Positions 1-11,910 of a stretch of DNA of 64,000 nucleotides are shown one piece after another (within the stretch, counting starts at the first letter, position 1; every line of letters begins with the position of its first letter). Under the pieces are notes generated by a model, which did not search any database, had not been told where the DNA came from, and saw only the letters and a list, made by a program, of their open reading frames with translations. The translations under genes and the position numbers were made by a program. Origin of the DNA: Pithys albifrons albifrons (lineage: Eukaryota > Chordata > Aves > Passeriformes > Thamnophilidae); NCBI RefSeq assembly GCF_047495875.1, contig NC_092460.1, forward strand, positions 13,258,520 to 13,322,519, given 5' to 3'.

Positions 1-3000
1 AGCAGAACATCTTGATGTAATTGAGATTAGTTTTAGCTAAAAGGGCCTCTCAAACATTTACATGTAGGTGGGAACTACAGGTACACTTTTGACCCTGGTA
101 GAATCATCTGGGAATTATTAGTGACAAAAGAGGGCAAACCCTTGAGTAACTCCTATCCACATAAACATCACACAGTATTTTGGATACATGAAAGCTGTGC
201 AAGGGCTATTTGGTGTAATATAATTATTTTTACAAACTTTGTAACAACTTCCTAAGTTATTTCAGGGTTTTTAACACACAGTAACAAGGGAAATAAATAA
301 TCTACAACCAGTTTGTGCAGTCTTCTCCACAGCAGCTCCCCAGAACTTAGAGCTCTATTGTATGGACAGTTCCCTTAAGTACTCACAGAAAACTAGCAAA
401 GCCTTTTTGTCTGTATTATTCATTTCCTTGTGCTTTTCATGTCAAGCTTTCAGTCTGGTTCCATACACATCACAGGACAGGAAGTGTTCTATGAGCAGAC
501 CCCCAAAGCAACAGGGTATTCTTGTGATGTTTTTGTTTCCAAGGTTTACTTGTTAAAAAAGTCTATATGTGATTCTCTTTCTTTCCTAATAACATGCTAA
601 CTAATCTCATTAACATACTGGGGATATATTTATTGTCATAAAGCATATTTGCTCAGACATCTTGTAATCATAACAATCAAAAGTAAGCTTATATTTCACT
701 GTACAAAACTCTATTTAACAGTACATACTCACTTTTCTTTATTAATTCTACTATTTCATAACCCCAAGACTTACTTTAGTAGGTAGTGAGTGTTATTTCC
801 TCTTTTTCTGAAATAGTTTGAATATTATACCTCATTTTCCCTTCTTGGTGAATGAGCATTCAGTAAGAAGAGGCAACAAATGAAAATACAGACTTTACAA
901 GCATTGTATCACCACATACAAGTCACTAGAATCGCTTGCTATTCAACACAAAATTCAGAATAAATACCTAAAGAAGATGCTGCTTTCACTCACCAAATAA
1001 TGGAATTCTCACACATTTAGAGCAAGTTGGGCAATGCCACTTTAACCCAGTGAGGAGGGTCAGCCAGTCCAACCTGCCTGCCTGCTATGCACTTATGGCT
1101 AAAGAAAAGCTTGAGATAATCTGGTGCTGCTCCACACCTGATGGTGCTGCTTCAATTCCTGACAGTCTAAGTGGAACATCACATCAATTTATGGTTTCCA
1201 AAATCTAATAATTAAACCCTCATCACTGTTAAGGCAGATTTTCACATGACTGGAAAAGATTCATACCACATATGGCCTAATGCTGGACATACCAGCACTC
1301 CACCTGTACCTAATAATTCTGGGAAGTTTGACCTTATAAAACATAGCTCATGATATATGAGCCAGGTAATATTGCTGCTGGAACTTTATCTGTGCAATCC
1401 TATTTTGTAAATAAAATTGAAGGTTTGTCTTATGAGGAACGAATTCCTAATTGTGGGGAAACACTGTCTAAAAGAAGGGCAGAGGAAGAAGCATTACTTA
1501 GTCCAAACTCTCAGGGTCTGAGGGGTGGGGGAGGATCCAGAATGCTGCCTGAGCTGTGTGCTGAGGTGCCATGGAGTGGCACTGCCACCTCCCTCTGCAC
1601 CATCCGTGCAGTCCAGAATACCCATTTGTCACAGTCACCGATGCCACACTCGAGTCAACACAGCGTAGAGAGGGAGCAGATTGATCTTCCTACAGCAGGG
1701 AGCTCTCCTCAGAGGTTGGGGAACCACAAGGAGCAGCATTCAGTGAATAAATCTCTGGTGAGGAGAATGGCAAGTGAACAAGGCACTTCTGCTGCCTTGG
1801 CTGGTGTCACTGAACCAAAAATTAAGATTGTATTTACCAATAAGAGTTGAAATCCTCAAGACTGTTCTAGAATTTCTATTCGGTTAAAACAACAGATGTT
1901 TCATTTTGTGGAGAAAAAGAAACAAACAACTCACAGTGCTGTCACCTTGTGAAAACGACCGAGTGCTTCATAAACAGGGTTCCAAGTCACATAACCAGCT
2001 GGGGCTTCTCGTGGTGCTTAATCAATCTTGATTTCAAAACTGGAAGAAAGAAAGAAGATAATGAGACTTGACAAACCCCAGGGAATTAAGCAAATTAATA
2101 GAACAAACAAGGATTGATCTAAAGGATACCCCACAGGAGAAACAGATCCAAGAGCAACCATCCAGTGTCATAAATAGTTATGGACATTTGCAGTAAAATA
2201 ATGTGATTAGAAAGTTCTAACTCTGTGACTAAAGATGTGAATTAAAAGCTGGAAACTATGGGCTTCAGTCCCAACAATCTCTCATTCTCATCCACTTATC
2301 AGAGCTGTAGCCCCTCTGGCCTCTCAGAAATGTAAATAAATTGTACTTTTTATGCACACAGCCCTTTGGAGACTTACAACTGCACGGAATTCCCATCATC
2401 TTTAAAAATAGCTACAGGAACATAACTCCAAACCTTCAGGACTTCAAGCTGCTCCAGAACATCTACTCAACCTTAGTAATATTCAGTACTAACAAGACAA
2501 ATTCAGAACACTAAGAAGGAGGTGAAAAGTGGGAAGGGGAAGTCTGAGGCCAAGAAGAGCCAAGAAGAAGGAGGCAGCAGGAACCAAAATTGGGAGTGCT
2601 CATCATGGTGGCTTCAGGAGCTGCTGCTCTGGCTCTTCTCAGAGAGGGCAGGGGAAGAGCAGAGCAGCTGGTCAGGGTTGTGGGTCTGTGTGTGTTCTGT
2701 GTCTGTGCAAGAGGGAAAGGCAGAGGGCAGACATTCCCCTGGTTTTCCTTGCACTGCATAAGAACTTGGGAGTGAATAATTGAGAGGTCTTAAGGTCAAC
2801 ATATGGATGTCATGATGAATAAGTGACATTCTGGTTTCATAAGAGATGCTCTAGTGGGTGGACTGAAATGACAGGCAGCCATTCTGCAAGGAGAATCCTC
2901 CTTGGGCTGGATGCAAGTGTTCTGGGGAACACACCAACACTACACCAGAAGGAGAGAGAAAAAAGAATTCAAGTTTTTATATTTTCATATTAAAGGGGAA

Positions 3001-3706
3001 CCATTGTGCTCCACTGCAATGCCATTTTTGACCCAAGTCACAGAAATATATTCAGTTACTCTTGTGTCAAACAAGAGCATATGGCAGAGCCGGAGGGGAT
3101 TCTCTGGGTAGAGCAAACAGCCACTTCTGACTTGTAAGCTCCAGCTAATGATCAATCCATCACACCCCTCAGTAAATCACGTTTGGATTCTGCTTGCAAA
3201 ACCACGACTGTTTAATGCCCTTTGAACACTATGTGAAAACATCTTCTATTATAAATGAGGATTTCCCTGCAGACCCCAGTAAGGCCACATCTGCTTCAGC
3301 TTGGATTAACAGAAAGGAGTGAGCTTCCCCATGCTCCTGCCACTAAACTTCAACAAGGTTTTGCACATCGTGGACTTGATTCAGTCTCCACCTTGTGCCC
3401 AAATGAAAGTTGAAACTGTCCAAATACATTTAAGTTCCATATTGCTTGGATTCATAGTACTTGTTTCAAGGATAACAACATCCCTTAGATATCCTTACCA
3501 TAACTTAGATCAATTTAGTTTGCCTGATTTTAGCTGGGAATTTCAGGACATGGACGCCATTCCTTTTTAAACCGCATTTCAAATATATTTTGAAGATTAG
3601 TGTGCCACAATGCAGTGTTCCAGGAGCACACAATGGCTCCAAACTGTCTCTTCCCTCGTGTCTGTGGAAATCATTGGGAGCTGGGGATGAAAAGGGGCAG
3701 AGCACC
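1..3706. other. Unique AT-rich non-coding DNA
   Basis: I see no recognisable repeat, RNA gene or conserved exon. A 166-codon ATG frame at 1350-1850 on the plus strand is free of repeats but resembles no family I know; it is described under findings. A short GT-rich patch lies near 2685-2710. The rest looks like ordinary avian intron or intergenic sequence. Confidence 0.6.
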
Positions 3707-4326
3707 CTGGGGTGAAGGACCTGGGAGTGCTGGTGGGGGAGAGGCTGGACATGCCTGAGCAGCCAGAACTCCCCATGCCCTGGGCTGGTCCCACAGCAGG
3801 GACAGCAGGAAGGGGTGGTTGGTTCTGCCCCTCAGGTGAGATCTCACCTGCAGAGCTGCTCCAGCCCTGGGGTCCCCAGCACAGGGAGGACATGGAGCTG
3901 TTGAGTGAGTTCAGAGGAGATGATTAGAGGGGTACAAGGAAAGGCTGGGAGAGTTGGGATTGTTCAGTCTGGAAAAAAGAAGCCTCAAGATGACCTAATT
4001 GTGACCATTCAGTTCCTAAATGAGCCAACAAGATGCAGAGAGACTATTTACAGGGGCCTGGAGTGACAGGACAAGGGGAAATGGCTTCAAACTGACAGAG
4101 AGTGGGATTAGATGGGATATTAGTAAGAAAATCTTCCCTGTGAGGGTGGTGGGGCCCTGGTGCAGAGAAGCCACAGTAGCTCCATCCTTGGAAGTGTCCA
4201 AGGCCAGGCTGGACGGGGCTTGGAGCAACCTGGGAAAGAGGGAGGTGTCCCTGCCCGTGGTAGGAGGGTTGGAACGAGATGACCTTTAGTGTCCCTTCCA
4301 AGCCAAGCCATTCCGTGATGCGATTC
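3707..4326 (+). mobile_element. CR1 LINE fragment, older subfamily, 5'-truncated
   Basis: This is the longest older-type CR1 copy in the window. The plus strand starts with degraded ORF2 codons reading KDLGVLVGERLDM, matching the CR1 ORF2 stretch in the second half of the reverse transcriptase region. It continues through the block that encodes the C-terminal ORF2 segment and ends with a 3' UTR like other CR1s (GTCCCTTCCAAGCCAAGCCATTC). Frameshifts and stops break the frame, so no protein is made. The 3' terminus is decayed (ATTCCGTGATG in place of the usual ATTCTATGATT). CR1 elements move by target-primed reverse transcription and are usually cut short at the 5' end, as here. Confidence 0.9.
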
Positions 4327-7300
4327 CCTTCCATTTAATGCCAAGGGAGGCACAGCCTGCACTGCCCCTGGCACGGGACACTGGCACAGGGAGGGAAGGA
4401 CACACTGAACCTACATGAGGAAATAAGAGCCTACCTATGGTCCAGTCTGAGGATCTTGCCCACCAGAGAAAACAGGACTCTTGGAACACATTCCTAACCA
4501 AATTTTTATTATCAGAGTATACCAGCAGGTGGCAAGATTGCAAAATAAAGGAATTTTTCAAATTGTTCCTATAACCCCTTTAGTCAGTGCTGCTTCAAAG
4601 ACCCCTTGCTGGGCCATGGCAACTGTTGTGTGAGGACTTGGGGAACCATTTAAAATGTCCCTGCATGAGTCTGTAAAATAAAGTACTTTACCTTCATCAC
4701 TCTTCATGCAGTCAATGTACCCACAACTACAACAGTCCAGTGCAACACAAGATGCCCAGCAGAGGAAGCAAAAGAAAATTGTGGCCACCAGCTGCACTTC
4801 TCTGAACAGCTTTGTTTTCCCACTGTTTTCCTCCTGCTTCCTCTTGCCCTGATACCCCTTTTAACCTTTTTAAAAGGGCCCAAAAGCCAACGTGACCACA
4901 GGGAACCACATATAAAATGGAAATCAACTCAAAAAAAGTGACTAATAAAATCATGTTGCACAGACTTTACACAGAGCATGCTTCCAATAAGTCAGGGAAT
5001 TTTTCCCCCTTATATTTTCATTTCTCATGTTTTATGGCAGTTCTAGGGCAGCTGTTTCTACATCTACCATGTCAGCAGTAAATATGTGCCATAGACACAC
5101 GAGCTTGGTTTAAAGGGCTCAATTTCATATCAAGTTTGTTATTTTACAGCACCATTTTAATTCAGAATTTTGGAAAAGTAGAAGTTCCCAGTAACTACTC
5201 AGAAATCTCTCCCTATAATGTCTCACCCCTAGATCACAAAGGGCACAATGTAAGCCCACAGTCCAGCATTATGGAATTTATATATATTTATATCTACACA
5301 AATAGATAAATAGGTAAATAAAATCAAATATTAGTAAGGCTGATATTGGCAACCAACCTGATAACCAAACCAACTGACCCTGAGATATCCCACAGAAAAC
5401 CCAATGATTCCAGAGATAGTTTAGGGACTTCTCCCTTCCCTTTGGAGTGTTGCACCTGCTCAATAACACACACCTCCACTTCACAGATGCTTAAAATATT
5501 GTCATTATCCCTTGAGCTAGAAGGAATTAGGTAGGTGTAAAATAATCAGAATGTCAAGCACATTAAATGTCAAGCATAAATAAGAACCAAAATTGGAATC
5601 TCTCAAAGATGCTGGAACTCCCACAGTTGGGCCAAAAGTGTTAACTCCAAGAACTGCCACCATTTGGGACTTGCATTATTGTACAAAACACAGAATTCTT
5701 TGCTTGAAAGCCGATTTGGGCATTAGAAAGTAAAAATACATGTTATACAAAACATCAAGAAAACTTCCTGCCTTAAAATAGAGTTTTATTTGAGACTCTT
5801 CAATGTAAACACTTCAGGGTATTGAAATTAAAAAGATTTTGAAAAAAATCAAAATCCCTTTGCAGGAGAAGAAGAGAGGGATGAGTAATCCATGAGCCTG
5901 TTACATGGGGATGGCACCAAAAATATAAACTGCAAAATAAACTGCCAAGTTAGAATATATTTCTCCAGCCATTAAAACACAATAGGTTGTTCAATCAATT
6001 TTTAATTCCATAATTCAATCACCATGAAAATTCAAATCAAGCACTCTTTCCCCAGTGAATTTATAGAGACTAAATCTTTTAAAGGGAGGATATCGAAAAT
6101 CTAAATGAGATTGGAAACTCTTTCAGGAAAGATTTGCTTTCAACTAAGTTCATACCATACCAGCAAAGCACAGTGGGAAGAAATCTAAGCTGTCGTTAAC
6201 TGAAATTAAAGCATTGAAAAATATAGAAACACATAATATAATATAATAATATACAGTAATATAATATATCAACACAAAGCACGTTATGCCCCAATTAGGC
6301 AGTAACACCCATCAGGAAACGTTCAATGAAAACCACACAAATTACGTGTGGTTTTGTCTATAATGAGCATCTCCTTTCCCTCCACAGACCTATTTAATTT
6401 TCTATTTGAACTGCTCCAAGTTGCCTTTGAGGAGGTTCAGACCTTGGGAATGGCCTGTTGAAAGGGCTGCAAACACTCTGTGGCACTGGACAAGCCCCGA
6501 GTCCATCACAGGGAAGTTTTTACATGGCAAAACCCAGTTACAAAATATGGAGTATTTAGATATTCATGTGGAAATTATTCCTACTCTTCAGAGGCAGGAT
6601 GGAAACTTCTCTCATCTCTGCTCACCCCCTTTCCCTTCCACCAAGGGGCACCTTCCTGGGAAGAGCAGGAACAGAACCAATGATGGACAAGAGGATGAAC
6701 AGAAACAGGTCTGAGGTCACCAAATCACTTGGGCTCAGCCAGATGAACTGTCAGCCCCCAGGAATAATAAAATTGATTGGATTTGCAGTAATCAAGTGCC
6801 AAGGTTAAAATACCTCTGTGTAACCATGTCCTGGTTGCAGACAGAGTGAGAGAGGAGGGAAAACATTCTGTTGGAGCTGAAATAACTTTTCCTTTACAGT
6901 TACACCATCATACCTCTACCACCATGTGTTTTTCCATGTCTCAGGAATTTTAGATGATAAAAGAGAACTCACAAATGTATAAAATTCTATTATTAATTGA
7001 CAGAATTAGGCAACAAATTTACTTGCCTGGTTTAAGAACTAAAGGCTCTGTTGCCAACATGCCATTCCTTCCATTCTGCAGTGCTAAAATCACCACACCA
7101 GCTTCAGTCTGTACTTCAAATACACAACTAACAGGAAAGTACACAGGATAAAGGTAATAATAACTGGAGCTAAAATTCCATTAAAGCTTTTATTGGCTTT
7201 CTTCTCTGCCTAATGAAACAGTAAGAAAATATAAATACCCAACAAGTTATATATGTAAAATGAGCCAGTCCCATAGAGCTGAGCACTTTTTCTTGAGGTC

Positions 7301-8300
7301 TTCATAAAAATAATATTTTCCCTTCCTACAGAGTGCTGTGATTCAGCCATAAACTCAGGCAACTGAAGTACATGTTCATATAAAAAAATAAAATAAAATC
7401 AAACCTTCTTCAATGTTCAAGAACACTCTCTAAAGCACTTACACTATAAAAAGAAATCATTCTGAGTGAGCACATACACCTGATTTATTTCAGGGACCCA
7501 AACAAAAATAACAAGAGTGCCACCTATCCTTCATTAGGAATAATAGATCTTCCCACGGACTGACCTTGCTGTTAAAAATCCTGCACAATAAAACTCTCCA
7601 TCTGGGCAGAAACTTAAGCAAAAGACAAAAGGCAAAGGAGAGTTGCACGTAAAATCAGGATTAAAAAGAAATAGAGGAGGAGGAGGACTTGGGGTGAAAA
7701 AAATCTGTTAGGTATCAAAAGCATAAAATCCAAAAGAACTAAAACAGAACTGAAGTTATTTTAAAGCTTGAAGCCACATTTTGGGCTTCAGTAATGATTT
7801 TATAAAAATAGGTTTGTGTGCAACGTCCAACCTTCAAACCTGGTCTAAAAGAAGCTGCTGCACAGAAACAATGAACAGAAAAAGGGGGATTTCACCCAGT
7901 GCACGTGATGGGAGCAGCAGAGAGGGAGGGGAGGGTCAGTCATTTTACTGTTTGATAAGATTATAGTGGACATAGGACTAAAATACAAATTATTCATTCT
8001 GGCATCTTTACCAAATAAATAAAAAGAAATTATTACACCTAGCAATAAATACACAGAAAAGCATATTTTATTAAGGAAGTTTTCATTTTTGGTAAAGGGA
8101 AGCCATGATTGATGATCTGCTTGAGGGACAGTCCTTTGGGGTTATAGATTTGGATATATTAAAATCCAACAGATATCTGCAGGCTTCCAAAAATACCTTC
8201 ACACAGGGAACCCCAGGAAAACTAAGACACTACAAGACAACACAGAAAGTGTTTGCTCTTAGGAAAAATCTGGTGAAAAGATGGGAAGCAGAGTGTGTGT
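4327..8300. other. Unique AT-rich non-coding DNA
   Basis: I see no transposable element here. Simple AT-rich stretches occur at about 5278-5330 and 6232-6275, and a short (AAAAT)n-like run near 7381-7400. A minus-strand open frame rich in cysteine and hydrophobic residues (about 4560-4860) is noted under findings but not called as a gene. A plus-strand ATG frame starts at 8105 and runs into the minisatellite at 8301. Confidence 0.55.
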
Positions 8301-8634
8301 CTTCTGGCAAAGCCAAGGGAAGGGCAATGCCCTTCTGGCAAAGCCAAGGGAAGGGCAATGCCCATCTGGCAAAAGCCAAGGGAAGGGCAATGCCCACCTG
8401 GCAAAAGCCAAGGGAAGGGCAATGCCCACCTGGCAAAAGCCAAGGGAAGGGCAATGCCCACCTGGCAAAAGCCAAGGGAAGGGCAATGCCCACCTGGCAA
8501 AAGCCAAGGGAAGGGCAATGCCCACCTGGCAAAAGCCAAGGGAAGGGCAATGCCCACCTGGCAAAAGCCAAGGGAAGGGCAATGCCCTTCTGGCAAAAGC
8601 CAAGGGAAGGGCAATGCCCTTCTGGCAAAAGCCA
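8301..8634. repeat. Minisatellite, 32-bp unit, about 10 copies
   Basis: A tandem array of near-identical 32-bp units; the first unit or two have one A fewer (31 bp). Each unit holds two short perfect dyads, TGGC-AAAA-GCCA and GGGC-AAT-GCCC, so each can form two small hairpins. Variation is concentrated in one position block (CTTCTGG, CATCTGG or CACCTGG before the first dyad): the end units carry CTTCTGG and the inner ones CACCTGG, as expected if the middle was homogenised. The unit has no stop codon in any frame on either strand, which explains several spurious open frames of 120-240 codons here. Confidence 0.95.
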
Positions 8635-8761
8635 TGAAGGAGGAAAAGGCTTTCCAAGCTGGAACAGGACATTGAGGTATCAGAGGAATTTCACCACAGC
8701 TTCCCATGATACAACAGAGACAAGAGAAAAGCAAACCCTAAAGTATTGCTCAGATGGGGGA

Positions 8762-9086
8762 GCTCTGCCTGAAGGGAAGTTCTGGCCAGGTGGGGGTTGG
8801 TCTCTTCTCCCAGGCACTCAGCAATAGGACAAGGGGGCACCGGCTCAAACTCTGCCAGGGAAGGTTTAGGTTGGAGATCAGGAAGAAGTTCTTTGCAGAG
8901 AGAGTGCTCAGGCATTGGAATGGGCTGCCCAGAGAGGGGATGGATTCCCCATCCCTGGAGGTTTTTCAACTGAGCTTGGCCGTGGCACTGAGTGCCATGA
9001 TCTGGTAAAGGGACTGGAGTTGGACCAAGGGTTGGACTTGATGATCTCGGAGGTCTTTTCCAGCCCAATCCATTTTATGATTTGGT
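8762..9086 (+). mobile_element. CR1 LINE fragment, young-type subfamily, 5'-truncated
   Basis: It contains the last ~80 codons of ORF2 in a readable frame (segments [17 protein letters not shown] and [19 protein letters not shown]), a stop at TAA just after SAMIW, and about 80 bp of 3' UTR ending CCCAATCCATTTTATGATTTG. The 5' end falls at the codons CLKG (CTGCCTGAAGGG), very near the 5' end of the minus-strand copy at 44.9-45.2 kb. It follows the 32-bp minisatellite by about 130 bp. Confidence 0.93.
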
Positions 9087-9207
9087 GAACTTCGTACAGG
9101 AGCAAGGCCAGGATAAAATGTTGATAGTTGGCTCTACATAAAACAACACTCCTTCTATTTTCACACAACCACGCATAGGAAAAATAGTCAAATAATCATC
9201 ACCTCCC

Positions 9208-9565
9208 TTATGGAGACAAGCTGAGGGTTGTGCAGCCTGGAGAAGGCTCCAGGGAGACCTTAAAACCCCCTTCTAGTGCCTAAATTGGCTCCAAGAGAGT
9301 TGGAGAGGGACTTTAGAGTGACAGGACAAGGGGGAATGGCTTTATCTGCCAGAGCAAAGGTTTAGATGGGATATTAGGATGAAATTCTTCCCTGTGAGGG
9401 TGGGCAGGCCTCAGGTGCCAAGAGAAGCTATGGCTGCCCCATCCCTAGAAGTGTCCAAGGCCAGGCTGGACAGGGCTTGGAGCAACCTGGGCTGGTGGAA
9501 GGTGTCCCTGCCCATGGCAGGGGTGGGACTGGATGATCTTTAAGGTTCAACCCACACCATTCCAA
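9208..9565 (+). mobile_element. CR1 LINE fragment, older subfamily
   Basis: It begins at a degraded version of the ORF2 motif found elsewhere as [18 protein letters not shown] and runs through GTGAGGGTGGGCAGGCC and the CTGCCCATGGCAGGGGTGGG block to a decayed 3' end (CACCATTCCAAGG). It is in the same orientation as the younger copy about 120 bp upstream but clearly belongs to another subfamily, so the two are independent insertions. The reading frame is destroyed. Confidence 0.88.
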
Positions 9566-11013
9566 GGTTTGGGCCCAAATCATCAATCACAACTGCCTGT
9601 TGGTTGGACAGAAATTTCCGGAGGGTAAAGCAGTGTTTTGTAAATCAGTGGCCAGCCAGTGCTGACAGCTAAACCCTCACCCCCACTGCATTCCCCAGGG
9701 GCTGAGGTGTGAGACACAGCACCAGGAGCAAGCCAAGCACATCCACCGAGCCACAATTTACAGGATAAACAAGTGCAGTGTCACACTGGAAAGCAATGAA
9801 GGCTACCTCAAACCTGTCAAAATTCACAGCTTCAAAAGTCCCACCCTTCCAATGCAATGATCACTGTAGGAAAAGGGTGGGCAGTTGTCCAAATGAGTAC
9901 TGCAATCTCTCCAAAACCAGGATGTGAAGTCAAAGATGAGGATATCAAGTTCCTCAGCAGAAGCTCCACAGTGAAAAGCCCCCATGGACTGATTTATACA
10001 TAAAAAAGTGAATGATCATTTAGTTATTGATGGAGCTTTGCTCCAGGGGTCTACATAATATCAGAAAAGTATAATTACAGGCATATAATCAATCAGCAAC
10101 TATATATTATTTCACTCTCAGCTCTGTTTGGAATCACCTAAGACATTTAAAATTGTACTCCAGTTACAGCATTAACAAAATCTGCTCTATAGTCTCATCA
10201 GAGAAGTTTCAGAAGGTTGCTATTAATAAGTATTGAAACAAATACAAAGAATGGCAAAAAAGCAGAAGTGTGAAAAATACTTCCCATTAACATGTGCATA
10301 TGGTTTCACTCAAAACAAATTGTCTTGCAAGAAACATGTTTATATAACATTATTAAGTTGTTACTTTACCAAACTGACTGCAAGTTTATAATGGAGCCAT
10401 TTTTTATTTAGGCACTGGAAAAATTTAAGCAGAAAGGCAAAAAATTCAAATACTGGAAGTGAAGTCCTGGAGGAAAACTCCCTCAATATATTTGAGAGGA
10501 AAAAAAAATTTAAAAAGGCAAAGACAAAAGAAAAGCTTTGTTTCTGAGCTCCTAAGGAATGCCAAAACCCCAAGGAGAGAAGTGGGAGGCTGGATGGAGC
10601 CTTCACCTCATACAGCCATGTGTAAGACAGACTCATAAATTACTGCCTTGTACCAAGTTATTAAATCTCCTGTGAGGAGTGGGAGGGTCTCCTGTCACCC
10701 TGCCCTCAATGGACTACAGGGATTTGTAGGGAGAACCTTGGTCTTTTCCCTGCTCCATCATCTGCAAATGGAACCACCTGCACTTGCATGGCAAACTTAA
10801 CAAAAAACCAAAAATAAACCCCAAACATCACACTAAAAATTCCAACTGCATTCACAGGCAAGAATCAGAACTTCATCAGCTCAAAGATCCATAAATTGTT
10901 CATCACTTGACAATAGTGGTCCCTGAGGTGGATGCTGTTGGCCAGGACCTTCTTCTCAGGAGCATCTCCACTGTGACAGCAAAACAAGTTACACACAGTT
11001 CACACTTCATCTT
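9566..11013. other. Unique non-coding DNA
   Basis: I see no repeat or exon that I can support. Short A-runs occur near 10500. The open frames here are short and unremarkable. Confidence 0.6.
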
Positions 11014-11190
11014 AGAACCCCAGGATGGTTTGGGTTGGAAGGGACTTCAAAGACCCCCTCAGTCCACCCCCTGCCATGGGCAGAGACACCTCCCACCAGC
11101 CCAGGTTGCTCCAAGCCCTGTCCAACCTGGCCTTGGACGCTCCAGTGATGGGGCAGCCACAGCTTCTCTGGGCACCTGTGCCAGGGCATT
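11014..11190 (-). mobile_element. Short CR1 LINE 3' fragment
   Basis: Read on the minus strand this is the terminal ~175 bp of an older-type CR1: a block for CCCAGAGAAGCTGTGGCTGCC, then the CTGCCCATGGCAGGGG block, then a 3' UTR ending in TTCTAAG. The 5' truncation lies in the ORF2 C-terminus. Confidence 0.88.
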
Positions 11191-11725
11191 AATCTTCAAT
11201 TCTTTATGCAAGCTTGCAGTTTTAAGTAGCCCATCATACAGCAAGGGCCACATGTCCCTAGGCACTGTCTGAGCACCCCAGCCCTTGTCACTATTACCAA
11301 AGCATTATTTGAGTCCCCACCTGCAACACTATTTTTAAGCAATTTTTAATCCAGCTTCATGCTTGGATGAAATAAACAATTTGAATAGAGGATGCTGTTG
11401 TAAATGTCAAATTTTTTTCTTGGCATTTCCTTGCTTTTGCAATGTGGATTAGCCTTCATGCTCCGTGGGACTGAAGCAGAACTGATACGTGACAATGCTG
11501 AAAATGTAATAATGTAGGAATTTCTATGCATGAGCATTACCAGGCCACTCATACCCAAGGAAATGACCCAAACTATGTGAGGTTAACACTGCTCAGTGCA
11601 CCCCAAGGACAGACACCAGCACCGGCCTGTTACAAGTCTCAGCTTCTGATCTAATAAAAGCTGGGAGTTACTTCTGATGGAGGAACAAACCCATAAATAG
11701 TAGGCAAGATAAAACTGGTGTTGAT
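11191..11725. other. Unique non-coding DNA
   Basis: No repeat, RNA gene or exon is visible between the two CR1 fragments. Confidence 0.55.
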
Positions 11726-11910
11726 GGGTGGGCAGGCCCTGGTACAGGTGCCCAGAGAAGCTGTGGCTGCCCCATCCCTGGAGCGTCCAAGGCCAGGCTG
11801 GACAGGGCTTGGAGCAACCTGGGCTGGTGGGAGGTGTCCCTGCCCATGGCAGGGGGTGGGAAGAGATGATATTTAAGGTCCCTCCCAACCCAGGCCACTC
11901 TGTGATGATC
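11726..11910 (+). mobile_element. Short CR1 LINE 3' fragment
   Basis: It starts at GGGTGGGCAGGCCCTGG and ends CCAGGCCACTCTGTGATG. It has almost the same extent as the minus-strand copy at 11.01-11.19 kb, so the two form a short inverted repeat with arms of about 175 bp and a spacer of about 540 bp. Confidence 0.88.

Noticed and set aside
8301..8634. CRISPR-like array, given regular 32-bp repeats with short dyads.
   Set aside because: Units are contiguous with no unique spacers, and the surrounding sequence is avian with CR1 elements.
8105..8827. 240-codon plus-strand ATG frame through the 32-bp array.
   Set aside because: The array is open in every frame on both strands, the unit is not a multiple of three, and the frame ends inside a CR1 fragment in the wrong CR1 frame.
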